From Mytilus californianus (lineage: Eukaryota; Mollusca; Bivalvia; Mytilida; Mytilidae), in contig NW_026262668.1 in NCBI RefSeq assembly GCF_021869535.1, forward strand, positions 26,045,732 through 26,109,731: DNA of 64,000 bases, given 5' to 3'. Shown piece after piece: positions 46,113-56,350 of this stretch. The notes under the pieces are model-generated. The model searched no databases and was not told where the DNA came from. It saw only the letters and a list, made by a program, of their open reading frames with translations. Position 1 is the stretch's first letter; every line of letters begins with the position of its first letter. The translations under genes and the position numbers were made by a program.

Positions 46113-46954
46113 TTTTCATTCCTTTATACTCCTTGAAATTATTGTCTGAACGAATTCTCTAAAGTTAAATAAAACTCTAAACAAAATGAGATATATTTCT
46201 TGCAAGGGTCGACTAGAATTTGGAGAGAAGTAGCCACAACCATATACAAAATAACACGTAAATGTTATAAACCAATGTATTTTATTCATAGGCTGCCTAC
46301 TGTCATATTTTGAAGCTTCTTCTGAATTAAATAAAAAAAAAAAAATATTTTGTGCATAACTTATAAATTAAATTATTTTATTCCAACCAAACAGATTTAC
46401 TTAGCAATATGGAATTAAAACAAACAAGTTACTGCAGATCACATGTCTTAAAATTTGTCCATGCACCTCATCATCTTTGCCTCTAATGGCCGTCCACGTA
46501 ATCATCAAGGTAGCGTTCATAGGCTTCCCTTGCCATTTCCGTTGTTGATTTTCTTTTCTTTTCTTTATCTTTTGCATTTTCCTGATTGTCAGGTTCTTTG
46601 GGTCTCACAACTTCTTCATCGCTCGAATCCTCTTTCTCTGCATCTTCCTTATCCTCCTCAACCACCTCATCTTCCAAATCTGGCACATCCACATCGGCGT
46701 CAGGATTGATGACAGCCTGACGAATGTCGGTTTCTTGCTTTTGTGGTGCAACCTACAAAAAAGTACAAGAATTACGTTTTATTTATCATATTTTATCCCG
46801 AAGAAAAGGCACTTAATTTATTTAGTGGGGTAAATACCATAGGTGGATAAGAAGGATTAACAAAGGGCTCATAAAATAATCAACACATTCAAATAGTATA
46901 ATAAATCATGATAAAACAATGATAATTATAAAAAAAAAAAAATGATTGATTAAG

Positions 46955-47226
46955 TGATTGATTGATTGATTGACTGGTGTTTAACACCATTTTCAGCACT
47001 ATTGCTCTGTTTCGTAGCGTTCAGTTTTTATTGGCGGAGGAAGCCACAGTGCACGGGGAGAGCTACCGACCTTCGGTAGGAAAACTGACAATTCTAGTAA
47101 ATGAAGATTTGAGTCCAGCGCACCTGTCTCGTGTAGGATTTGAACTCATAATCTTAATCTTAGTTTGACAAGGTATTGATACTGTTGTTCAACTACTTAG
47201 ACCACTGGGTCACTGAGCGCCCCCCT
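46955..47226 (-). repeat. tRNA-derived SINE inserted in the Harbinger intron
   Basis: Read on the minus strand, it starts gggggcgctcagtgacccag with an A-box-like tgacccagtggtctaag (47212-47196). A B-box-like agttcaaatcc (47147-47137) follows about 50 bases later. Next come a central region (accgaaggtcggtagctctc) and a 3' tail of aatc repeats at about 46950-46975. This tRNA-head, body and microsatellite-tail layout defines a SINE. RUDI/V-type or Meta-type molluscan SINEs are the natural comparison. The plus-strand frame 46977-47168 lies inside it and is not a gene. Confidence 0.75.
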
Positions 47227-47278
47227 CCCCCCCTCCCCTTCCCAAAAAAAAACAAAACAAAAACAAAAACCATTTTAA
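47220..47278 (+). repeat. C-rich then A-rich low-complexity tract
   Basis: Runs of C broken by T, then A9 and caaaa units, immediately next to the SINE 5' end. It may be unreliable in the assembly. Confidence 0.85.
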
Positions 47279-47863
47279 TTGTATTAGTTTAGGTCCAGCC
47301 TTGCCTTAACACTCTTGAATTTGCACAGGTTTGTGTGTACTCAGAGTAAAATATGCGGTTCAAATCTGACCATATTTGTCATTTCCTAAAGATAAACATT
47401 AAAAGATTAGCTATAGATAAGAAAAATATATTGATATAAATGTACCAAAATTAGGCAACCTATTTGGGGTTTTTTTTCGAAAGGGATTTTAGTAAAATTA
47501 TAAAGATGTGCCAATATTTTCAAATACCTCTTTTGTTTCATTTTTAGATTTCCCCCTAGTGTGCTCCTTTGTTTGGTATCTTTTGTTTTTTGCTTTAATG
47601 TCCTCCACTATTTTTTTCATATCTTCACTAGAGCTGACAAAACCTTCCTTCATGGCCTTTTTGATCTGGTCGGACATGTGTCTTTTCACCTTGTCAAATT
47701 TCCCGTTCTCCTATAGATTCCTGGCAGATGGTGGAAGAAGATGTACTTGATGTCTAACGTCGGCCTGAATAGCCACCCAATTGCTGCTATTTTTGGAATA
47801 GCTATCCAAAATTAAATCAACCTCTGTTGGTGTTACCTATACGTGCGTTTTTTCGGTTGCCAT

Positions 47864-48038
47864 TTTTTTCTATTCGGTCAGTTTGTTATAAGCTTTTTGT
47901 TGACCGAGTTGACCTGAAAAAACCAAACCGACCTCGCACAAAAAATAATAGAGTTAGCCTAATGTATACAAATCGAATTGACCGCTTAACAATAAGTTGA
48001 TTATCAGACGCCTGAAGATTACAATTCAACGTCACATC
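47864..48038. promoter_or_regulatory. Shared spacer between divergent Harbinger genes
   Basis: The two start codons face away from each other across about 175 bases, so both promoters must lie here or in the first codons. It contains several direct words (gttgacc/gaccgag, near 47898-47935). No TATA box can be called with confidence in such AT-rich sequence. Confidence 0.4.
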
Positions 48039-50114
48039 ATGAATGAAAGAAGAAAAAAAATGTTTGCTATTATTCTTATGATGTTTGTGAGATATAAGAT
48101 GCTGCTTAAACCACCACCACCTTTCTTTTTTCGTGATACTGATGATTTTGGATTTGTTATTTTACTTAATTTATTTTACCAATATTCAAAACAAAGAAAA
48201 AGACCGCTACCATTTTACAACATGACTATTCGAAACAAAATTATAGAAAATTGGGAACACGAAAACTATGTTATAAATGATGTTTATTCATTGATTATCA
48301 GAAGACCATATGATTTCTGGATGCTGACCGGAGAAAATCCAAACTCATTCCATAATTTAGTTGGATTAGTAGCAGGCGACATGAAAGGGCATGGTAACAA
48401 GATCCTGTCAGTTAACAATAGAATCTTAATGACATTAATTTGGCTTCGTCAATATCCTACCTATGCAATACTTTCGCTAAATTTCGGACTTAGCGTATCA
48501 ACCATCAGTCACATCATAAGGCATACATGGATAAAATTGTGGGAGGTTTTTTCTTCTATAGTAGTATGGCCGACGCCGGAAGAGTGTCTCGACAAAAGGG
48601 GAAAATGGCATGAAATGCCTAATGTCGTTGGAATGATAGATGGGACGTCGCATGAAATATAGTTCCAATGAATGAACCCCAACAAGACTTTTACAGCGGT
48701 CATCGTAAATATCATATACATACTCAGGTAATTATTGATCATTAAATAGTTAGTATGTAACAATAGAAAAAAAAAGGATATGGGGTATCCATCCATAAAA
48801 CCTAGTAAGTAAAAGCAAAGCGAAACCACAAAAACAAAGGAACAACGCTTTTATTGCTGTTTTTCATCTCGGAGTCACAGTGACATCCAGCATATCTTAC
48901 TTGGATGTAATGAACTGAAGTTTGGTTATTTACTAGACGGATCATGGCCACATTTACAAAAAAATAAGGTTTATAGATGTAACTTCAAACTTTCACGATA
49001 TGTCGTTTTTGATTGTGACATCTGGAATGATAACATTCTTATTGATTATATGGTCAAATATCAAGGTAACAGCAGCAAGTATCAAGTGCAAAACTTTGGT
49101 AAATTTGGGTTAACAGATGTTATCTTTTGAAACTCATAACCAATTTAACTTACTTGATTTGATTGAGCCCCATAAAATAGACAAGATCTCTATTGATTTT
49201 GAGGTCACTAGTTCAGGGTTACAGCAGCCATTGATGGACTGATAGTGGTTAAAATCTTGTTCCCTAATGTTATGTTTTGAATAATATGTCCAACCTTCAC
49301 CAAAATTCATGTGTCCAAACACTGATGAATTCGCCTGCTTTGAAACAAGACATTGTTTCTAAGATTAAGATAAATAGCCGTTTATAATAAATACATGAGT
49401 GTAGCGATGTCATTTATGTATCACAAAGAATATAACCTAGCTATATGTTGAGACTCTCAGCGCATAGACACCATTATTAAATATAGGCAAATCTAATACA
49501 AAAGTTATTCAATCCTTAAATTATCAACTGATTGTCTCGTGCTGTTACATTTGTTACAGTGTAACATTTTTCTTAATTATTTAATTTGTTATTGTATTTG
49601 TACAGACTTCCAAAAATACTATCCACACTGATCTGTATCCACACTTGTATTTCTAAAATACAAAGATTCTATACTATTGCTTATTTGATTGTAGGTTATT
49701 GCTGACAACGACAAGAATATTTGCTTTGTACATTCAGGTTTTCTTGGGCATGACAACGATGCGAACTCGTACCATGAAATAAGGCCGATTGGACCAAATC
49801 TGCCGTTAAACTTCCCATTAAATTGTTATATATTAGCGGATAGCATATATCCAAACAATTATCCATTGATAACTCCGTACAAATCTACTGATATCAGAAA
49901 TCAACAAAGACCAGAGAGACGTCGGCGACGTAAGTTGAATGCACTACATAGGAAGAGACGTGTATACATCGAACATGTTATAAAAGAGATACAAACATTT
50001 CGGGCAATAGGATCGTTAAACAATTTATCGTCATTCCCGATGGCACATGTCATGTTAGGTAGAACTGTGCGCCGGTCTTTCCAAAAGACGAACAGATATT
50101 TTAAATACAGATAG
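48039..50114 (+). pseudogene. PIF/Harbinger transposase, two exons with one frameshift
   Basis: DDE transposase that would excise and insert the element. Exon 1 (48039-48727) starts at MNERRKKMF; an in-frame ATG at 47997 is possible. It includes a helix-turn-helix-like LSLNFGLSVSTISHIIRH and the first catalytic block NVVGMIDGTSHEI (aspartate ~48640). At about 48660 one base is missing, and reading resumes VPMNEPQQDFYSGHRKYH to donor cag/gtaatt. The intron is 967 bases. Exon 2 (49695-50114) follows in phase 0 after acceptor ttgtag. It has CFVHSGFLGHDND, the second block ILADSIYPNNYPLITPYK, and IEHVIKEIQTFRAI for the catalytic glutamate. Family proteins usually have GDSGYP and IE-x-x-FG-x-LK-x-RFR, so ADSIYP and HVIKEIQTF are variants. 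Total length, about 370 codons, is normal for the family. Confidence 0.8.
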
Positions 50115-50261
50115 ATGAATAAAAAATCTTCGGAATTTGTATTATCTTCTTTTTGTAAGAAATATATATTGATCTGTTTGAAATATAACTTGCATAATTA
50201 TTCACTATCATGTATAACTTCTGATATAGAGATTGAATTCATCAACTATAGTTAATTATAT

Positions 50262-50640
50262 CAAATAAGGTGATGTGGAGCGTCAAACTGTCAAACAGAG
50301 TCCAACTGACGTGAATAACGACTACATTGGCTCGTACTGTCGTCAGCAATAAACAAATACTCATACCGTATTATCAGATACTAGTATATAAGGCATTCAT
50401 TTGACTTGGAAAAATGTAAACAGTTCAAACGAAAAACAAATTTTTTACAAGAGTAAAAATAAGTTTAAATAACCCAAATATGACAGAAAGTAACCAACGA
50501 CAACCACTGAATTGAAAGCTCCTGACTTGGGAAAGCCAATATAGAATTCGGCTTGATTAAACACATTTATCATTGCTCAACACTCTGGTGTAACAGCACA
50601 ATATAAGGAAAAAAAACCTGTAAAATTCAGTTGGACATAG
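50262..50640 (+). repeat. Family 1 interspersed repeat, diverged; contains the duplication breakpoint
   Basis: It starts caaataaggtgatgtgg and contains ctcataccgtattatcagat, caacgacaaccactgaattg and cttgggaaagccaatataga. Base 50311, inside it, is where the 4.6-kb tandem duplication begins. Confidence 0.65.
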
Positions 50641-50770
50641 CTCGACTAATCAAATTTGAATGATGAAAGACAGCGAATACCGATCTTAAAGTACCCCCAG
50701 GTACTGAAAGCTGATTCTTACATGTTAAAATACCTGAGAATATTAAGCGTATTTAGTTAAAAAGAAAATA

Positions 50771-51095
50771 AAAAAATAAGGAGATGTGGTATGATTGCCA
50801 ATGAGAAATGAAGTCGATGTAAGCAATGATAGTCAGCCGTACGCCTTCATAAATGAGAAAAATCCATACCGTATAGTCGACTATAAAAGGGGCCAACATG
50901 AAACAATTCAATTGAGAAAACTACCGGCCTGATTTAAAACAAAACAATTTACGAAAAACAAATATAACAGATATGAACCAACGACAACAAGTGAACCACA
51001 GGCTCCTGACATGGGACAGCCACATAAAGAATGTGTCCGGGTGAAACATGTTTGTGAGTGCTCCCTCCCCCTATGCCTGGGACAGTTTTAATCTA
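50771..51095 (+). repeat. Family 1 interspersed repeat (unit 1)
   Basis: aaaaaataaggagatgtggt, cagccgtacgccttcataaa, ccataccgtatagtcgacta, gaatgtgtccgggtgaaaca and tgcctgggacagttttaatc follow the family 1 order. Confidence 0.8.
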
Positions 51096-51219
51096 GCGTC
51101 GTAATACAGTACATGATATATAAGGCATGAAAATGGAATTGTTACAGATCAGCTGAAATATCTATTGTAAAGGATCCTACAAATTAATGCAAGATACAGT
51201 CACAGAAATAATTATATTT

Positions 51220-51574
51220 ATAAGTACATCTGAGCCAGTGACAACTCTACAACAGATTTATCCATCGGATCACCAGCAGTGATGGTGATACATGGCTGTG
51301 TACATTCTGTATATACAACTCGTCTAAACATCAGCCCAACAATGTTAGATCTGTAAATTTGCTTTCGCAATGTTTTTGTTCTTCTCAGTAGCATGAGTTA
51401 GAAACCCGGCGAGGGAAGAACAAAAAAATTGCGAAAGCAAATTTACAGATCTAACATTGTTGGGTTGATGTTTAGACGAGTTGTATATACAGAATGAACA
51501 CAACCATGTATTACCATCACTGCTGGTGAATCGATGGATAAATCTGTTGTAGAGTTGTCACTGGTTCAGACGTA

Positions 51575-51581
<7 letters not shown>
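51220..51581. repeat. Long hairpin MITE (unit 1)
   Basis: Arms 51220-51386 and 51414-51581 are almost perfect complements (outer taagtacatctgagccagtg / cactggttcagacgtactta). A loop of about 27 bases separates them. It has no coding capacity. The right end abuts an (AT)n tract, so a TA target is plausible. Confidence 0.85.
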
Positions 51582-51612
<31 letters not shown>

Positions 51613-51708
51613 CTCTACCTAGAAATTTGCTTTGCATGCACACGTATAAAAATTGCGGTTTTTATCCAACGCAATCATAGGTTTGAACGTTGTTTTCAAT
51701 TTAGACTT

Positions 51709-51755
<47 letters not shown>
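51576..51755 (+). repeat. Two (AT)n microsatellites around a short unique segment (unit 1)
   Basis: AT runs at 51578-51610 and 51714-51755 flank ccctctacctagaaatttgc...agacttgttt. Both runs differ in length from unit 2. Confidence 0.9.
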
Positions 51756-51758
<3 letters not shown>

Positions 51759-51999
51759 CCAAAGCGAGAGAAAAATTGAAACTCAAAATTTTCGCTTACT
51801 CAATCAATATGTGATAGTTTTAGAATCCACTTCTAATTGGATTAGTAAGAGTTTTCTTAATCCAAAAACAACTATGACAATATCACGTCTTTCTTATTAA
51901 AAGTTCATTTTAAAAACAAAAATTCCTGTAAAGACTGAAGTGACATTATAGATGTCTTAAAAAGGGAAAAAGTATGTAAATTGGCATTCTAATCCACTT

Positions 52000-54000
52000 T
52001 TAATCAGAGATACTTTAGACAGGACTTGTTTTAGCCAATTACTATGTACTATGAATTGATAGTTTACTATCCACAGCGGTCAATGTTTATATGCAGATTA
52101 TTAGTCATCAATTGCTAATCAAGTACACCTTCCAAATTACAATCTATATAACGAATTGGTGTACACATTTATTTACATATGTTATTATTGATTACAAAAT
52201 TCTTTTTATTTTAATGTTAGTTGACTTTCATTTGAAAGAAAAATGTATGTCAAGTACAAGACCTGTGTTAATTTTTTTTTTTAAATATGTACGTTTTCCC
52301 GAGGAAAAAAAATCGAAAATTGTAAAAAAACAAGATTAACTGCAGAAGAAGAGAACGTTTGAAATGATGCTTAAAAAAGTATGATGCAATCCCAGTTATC
52401 AACTTTAACAGAGACAAATTCTGACTAACACTTTGAATTCAATATTTCTGAAATTGCTAGAAAAATCTCTGTCTCATGATAACCACCCACGGAAATTAAA
52501 TATCATAAAACATTAAAAAACGAAAGGAAGAAGGGACACCAATCTGATAACGACAAATAAAAGCATGTAAAATATTAAATAATAAAAGGTTCATTTGCAA
52601 AGTATATCGAAAAACAAAGTCATGGTCAAAACCATGAAAGACAACTCAAATCAATCGTATGATAGGTAACGATACGTATCTATACGTGGTCTTATGACAG
52701 TGAAGTTTAGGCGGGAATCTCAATAATCACGCGATATATCAAAATCATGGTTTCTTTCGTTTTTCATCATCTTAGAAATACTTGATATTGATAAAATTTA
52801 TCCTGAATAGGTTTAATAGTTAAGGAATACTTAGTTAAAACTTGAGTGATGCATTTAATAAAATTAATAGGTTATCAATAACCGGTCCCCTTACGTGCGT
52901 ACGTCGAGTTAGGTACGTATGTCATTTTATTGGAAATCTCTATTAAGACCTATACAAATACAGGTATTCTTTACTCAAGAAAACATAACCATAATCACAT
53001 AATCACATAAGATATTCACAATCATGAGATGAAGCATTTGCTCGTGGTTTAAATGAAAAAGATGAGTATTGCTAAAAACTTGAAGATATGTACAAGTAAT
53101 ATTTATTTTTTGTTTTTTTCTGTCATTCTAATTTCAAAGAATCATTTTAATTGAAATATAAGCTTTGATGGATTTTTGAAACATTTGAAACGGCAAAACA
53201 CTCTTTTTAAAGCGAAAATCGTATTCATACAGCAGCCGTTCTTTTAACAATGTATTATACTGATGTGAAACAAAGTCGTACATTACCAGTATAAAAACAA
53301 TATATTGTCATATGCTTCAATTAGGGTCACAAGAGATCGGGCAAGATAAGGAAAAGATTAATTGTTATCGGATAAAAACAAAAGGTATTGATATTTGAAT
53401 TATTGATAAATGTTGTTTTAAATTTGTAAGTTACTGTAGATACTATTCCATAATGATTTGTACAGCTAAGTGGCTCTCAAATTAACTTATTAGTGTCGAT
53501 TAATATGACAACTAACAAAAAACAAAGATTGAAAATTGTATAGACTGGGTTAGATATAGACCTTGAAATATTCCTAAAACCCCCGACTATTGTTTAAGAT
53601 TGTATATGTTGCTGTGGAGATGTCTGTTTGTTTTTTTCGTCGTTCGGGTGCTGTCTTATTGTCTATTAATTATCCTCGTATCTCATGCTACATGTAGATT
53701 AAGTACATTATGTTGTTCTGTTAAAGGCATGTTGTTGATAATTCTCTGAAAATTAAAATGCGTTCCGCTTTCCAAACTTTTGGTGGCGATCGGATTTAAA
53801 GATAAATATTCAAGAAACCCAGTTGTGCATACTATGATTGATATTCATATGTCCAGGTTTCAGGTCCGATAATAGTGATAATGATTACTGATCAATGACT
53901 TATTCGATTCATAGCGCGTTGTCATCAATATGTTCATATCTATATGAAATTCATACTGATATAATAGTTGTTGAAGAAATGAACAGCACATAATTGGACA
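52000..54000. other. No recognised gene in unit 1 interior
   Basis: The frame 52091-52339 is AT-rich and low in complexity, without a domain. It is conserved in unit 2 only because the duplication is recent. Confidence 0.45.
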
Positions 54001-54001
54001 A

Positions 54002-54219
54002 TTAATGTACATGAGTTCCTAATAAACCAAATAAACCTAATTGATTTAAATCAAAGTAAGTACTTGGAAATTTGGATGGCTTTTGATGCCACAAGAGAAG
54101 ACAACATCTTTCAGTAGAACAACAGTCTTCGTGTGGCAAATGGTCCTCAAAATACCCCTTTGGACAATAGCTTTTCGTACAAACTCCTCCACTCCTCCTA
54201 CACCTTAATGCTGAATAAC
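54002..54219 (-). CDS. Last exon of a beta-defensin/big-defensin-like peptide (copy 1)
   Basis: Big defensins are secreted antimicrobial peptides of bivalves and a few other animals: a hydrophobic N-terminal domain followed by a six-cysteine beta-defensin domain. This exon begins after acceptor ttttacag (phase 1, G/GT TAT TCA). It encodes YSALRCRRSGGVC, KSYCPKGYF and EDCCSTERCC, then a tail of about 36 residues to a stop at 54002. Spacing is C-x6-C-x4-C-x13-CC-x4-CC. That fits the family's C-x6-C-x3-C-x13/14-C-x4-CC, except for one extra residue and an extra, seventh cysteine. The C-terminal tail is longer than I expect. No signal peptide, propeptide or hydrophobic-domain exon was found within 50-64 kb, so the gene is partial or an orphan exon. 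Other cysteine-rich peptide families remain possible. Confidence 0.6.
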
Positions 54220-54910
54220 CTGTAAAATGTAAGGCTTCCACATTTAGTTAATTACTTTAACAATTCATTCAGTTTAGAAAGTGTATCTGATCGGGAAAAC
54301 AAGATGTAAACACATTATATTTCAAAATATATAATACACGATAGAACAAACTTAAGTTTAAAAAATATATATGGAAAGTATGTGAAAGGAGGCTTTCAGA
54401 GGGAAATTATAAATCCAGTTTTGCGAAAAAAAAACAAACAAAACAATAACTCGTCAAATACCGTTTCATCTTTCATTTTAGTAAATGTTTTACAACTTAT
54501 CTGTGTGTTCTTGTAACAAGTTCCCCTTCTCCAATTAAAACTTTTATTATTACTTGTGTAAGATAAAAGAAATGGAAATGATTTTTTGGAGTGTAAAACA
54601 TCATTCGAATGGTTTACATACATTCCGTGTTTTTGATGTTCGTTTCAACTCATATATAGTTATGACTCTCTATATTACATGTCTATACAATCTAATCATT
54701 GACAAAGAGTTGTTTTACTATTTTATTAAAAGTCCTTTGAAGAATGTGATTAGACATGATTTTGATGTGACTAATATAAAGCCTTTTTGTAATGAAAATG
54801 GTAAATATGCTACATTTACTTCCTAAAATTGTGATAATATGAACTGGTTGAAGGTTATCATACGAACACCAATTGAGACCCTTTAAGAGCAGATGTGTTC
54901 CTGTACTGTT

Positions 54911-55240
54911 GTGAATAACGACTACATTGGCTCGTACTGTCGTCAGCAATAAACAAATACTCATACCGTATTATAAGATACTAGTATATAAGGCATTCAT
55001 TTGACTTGGAAAAATGTAAACAGTTCAAACGAAAAACAAATTTTTTACAAGAGTAAAAATAAGTTTAAATAACCCAAATATGACAGAAAGTAACCAACGA
55101 CAACCACTGAATTGAAAGCTCCTGACTTGGGAAAGCCAATATAGAATTCGGCTTGATTAAACACATTTATCATTGCTCAACACTCTGGTGTAACAGCACA
55201 ATATAAGAAAAAAAAAACTGTAAAATTCAGTTGGACATAG
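54911..55240 (+). repeat. Family 1 repeat, truncated copy (unit 2)
   Basis: Copy of 50311-50640. It lacks the first ~49 bases because the duplication starts inside the repeat. Confidence 0.7.
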
Positions 55241-55370
55241 CTCGACTAATCAAATTTGAATGATGAAAGACAGCGAATACCGATCTTAAAGTACCCCCAG
55301 GTACTGAAAGCTGATTCTTACATGTTAAAATACCTGAGAATATTAAGCGTATTTAGTTAAAAAGAAAATA

Positions 55371-55695
55371 AAAAAATAAGGAGATGTGGTATGATTGCCA
55401 ATGAGAAATGAAGTCGATGTAAGCAATGATAGTCAGCCGTACGCCTTCATAAATGAGAAAAATCCATACCGTATAGTCGACTATAAAAGGGGCCAACATG
55501 AAACAATTCAATTGAGAAAACTACAGGCCTGATTTAAAACAAAACAATTTACGAAAAACAAATATAACAGATATGAACCAACGACAACAAGTGAACCACA
55601 GGCTCCTGACATGGGACAGCCACATAAAGAATGTGTCCGGGTGAAACATGTTTGTGAGTGCTCCCTCCCCCTATGCCTGGGACAGTTTTAATCTA
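55371..55695 (+). repeat. Family 1 interspersed repeat (unit 2)
   Basis: Duplicate of 50771-51095, with only single-base differences (ctacaggcc versus ctaccggcc). Confidence 0.8.
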
Positions 55696-55819
55696 GCGTC
55701 GTAATACAGTACATGATATATAAGGCATGAAGATGGAATTGTTACAGATCAGCTGAAATATCTATTGTAAAGGATCCTACAAATTAATGCAAGATACAGT
55801 CACAGAAATAATTATATTT

Positions 55820-56174
55820 ATAAGTACATCTGAGCCAGTGACAACTCTACAACAGATTTATCCATCGGATCACCAGCAGTGATGGTGATACATGGCTGTG
55901 TACATTCTGTATATACAACTCGTCTAAACATCAGCCCAACAATGTTAGATCTGTAAATTTGCTTTCGCAATGTTTTTGTTCTTCTCAGTAGCATGAGTTA
56001 GAAACCCGGCGAGGGAAGAACAAAAAAATTGCGAAAGCAAATTTACAGATCTAACATTGTTGGGTTGATGTTTAGACGAGTTGTATATACAGAATGAACA
56101 CAACCATGTATTACCATCACTGCTGGTGAATCGATGGATACATCTGTTGTAGAGTTGTCACTGGTTCAGACGTA

Positions 56175-56181
<7 letters not shown>
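55820..56181. repeat. Long hairpin MITE (unit 2)
   Basis: Duplicate of 51220-51581 with the same arms and loop. One difference is tggatacatctg versus tggataaatctg. Confidence 0.85.
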
Positions 56182-56210
<29 letters not shown>

Positions 56211-56306
56211 CTCTACCTAGAAATTTGCTTTGCATGCACACGTATAAAAATTGCGGTTTTTATCCAACGCAATCATAGGTTTGAACGTTGTTTTCAATTT
56301 AGACTT

Positions 56307-56350
<44 letters not shown>

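Larger units (their letters stand above)
46483..47863 (-). pseudogene. Harbinger second protein (Myb/SANT-like plus acidic tail), two exons
   Basis: In Harbinger elements this partner binds DNA and helps the transposase enter the nucleus and act on the ends. Exon 1 (47863-47528) starts MATEKTHV and contains a helical segment (SNWVAIQADVRHQV) and a basic, lysine-rich helix (KRHMSDQIKKAMKEGF). It ends with donor gtattt after codon GAG. Exon 2 (46752-46483) begins after acceptor ttttgtag and continues in phase 0 as VAPQKQETDIRQAV, then an acidic E/D run and a basic KDKEKKRKST patch, ending near DDYVDGH-stop. Two in-frame TAG codons in exon 1 break it. The 775-base intron holds a SINE. Myb-like identity is inferred from position and shape, because the tryptophan pattern is weak. 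Confidence 0.6.
46483..50114. mobile_element. PIF/Harbinger DNA transposon, two divergent genes
   Basis: The transposase gene (+, 48039-50114) and a second gene (-, 46483-47863) are transcribed away from a shared ~175-bp spacer, the usual two-gene plan of this superfamily. Terminal inverted repeats and the 3-bp target duplication were not found; the true ends should lie outside these coding limits and, on the right, before about 50262. The frameshift in the transposase and stops in the partner suggest an inactive copy. Confidence 0.75.
50311..54910 (+). repeat. 4.6-kb tandem duplication, unit 1
   Basis: The unit begins gtgaataacgactacattgg and ends ttcctgtactgtt, directly followed by the same start word at 54911. 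It is about 99 percent identical to 54911-59523. Contents: two family 1 copies, a long hairpin MITE, two AT microsatellites and the minus-strand defensin-like exon. Confidence 0.95.

Noticed and set aside
46455..46709. Plus-strand 84-codon frame rich in L, P and H
   Set aside because: It is the antisense shadow of the acidic exon of the Harbinger partner gene.
52091..52339. 82-codon frame conserved in both duplicated units (also 56675-56923)
   Set aside because: Conservation only reflects the recent duplication. The sequence is AT-rich, without a domain or codon-bias signal.
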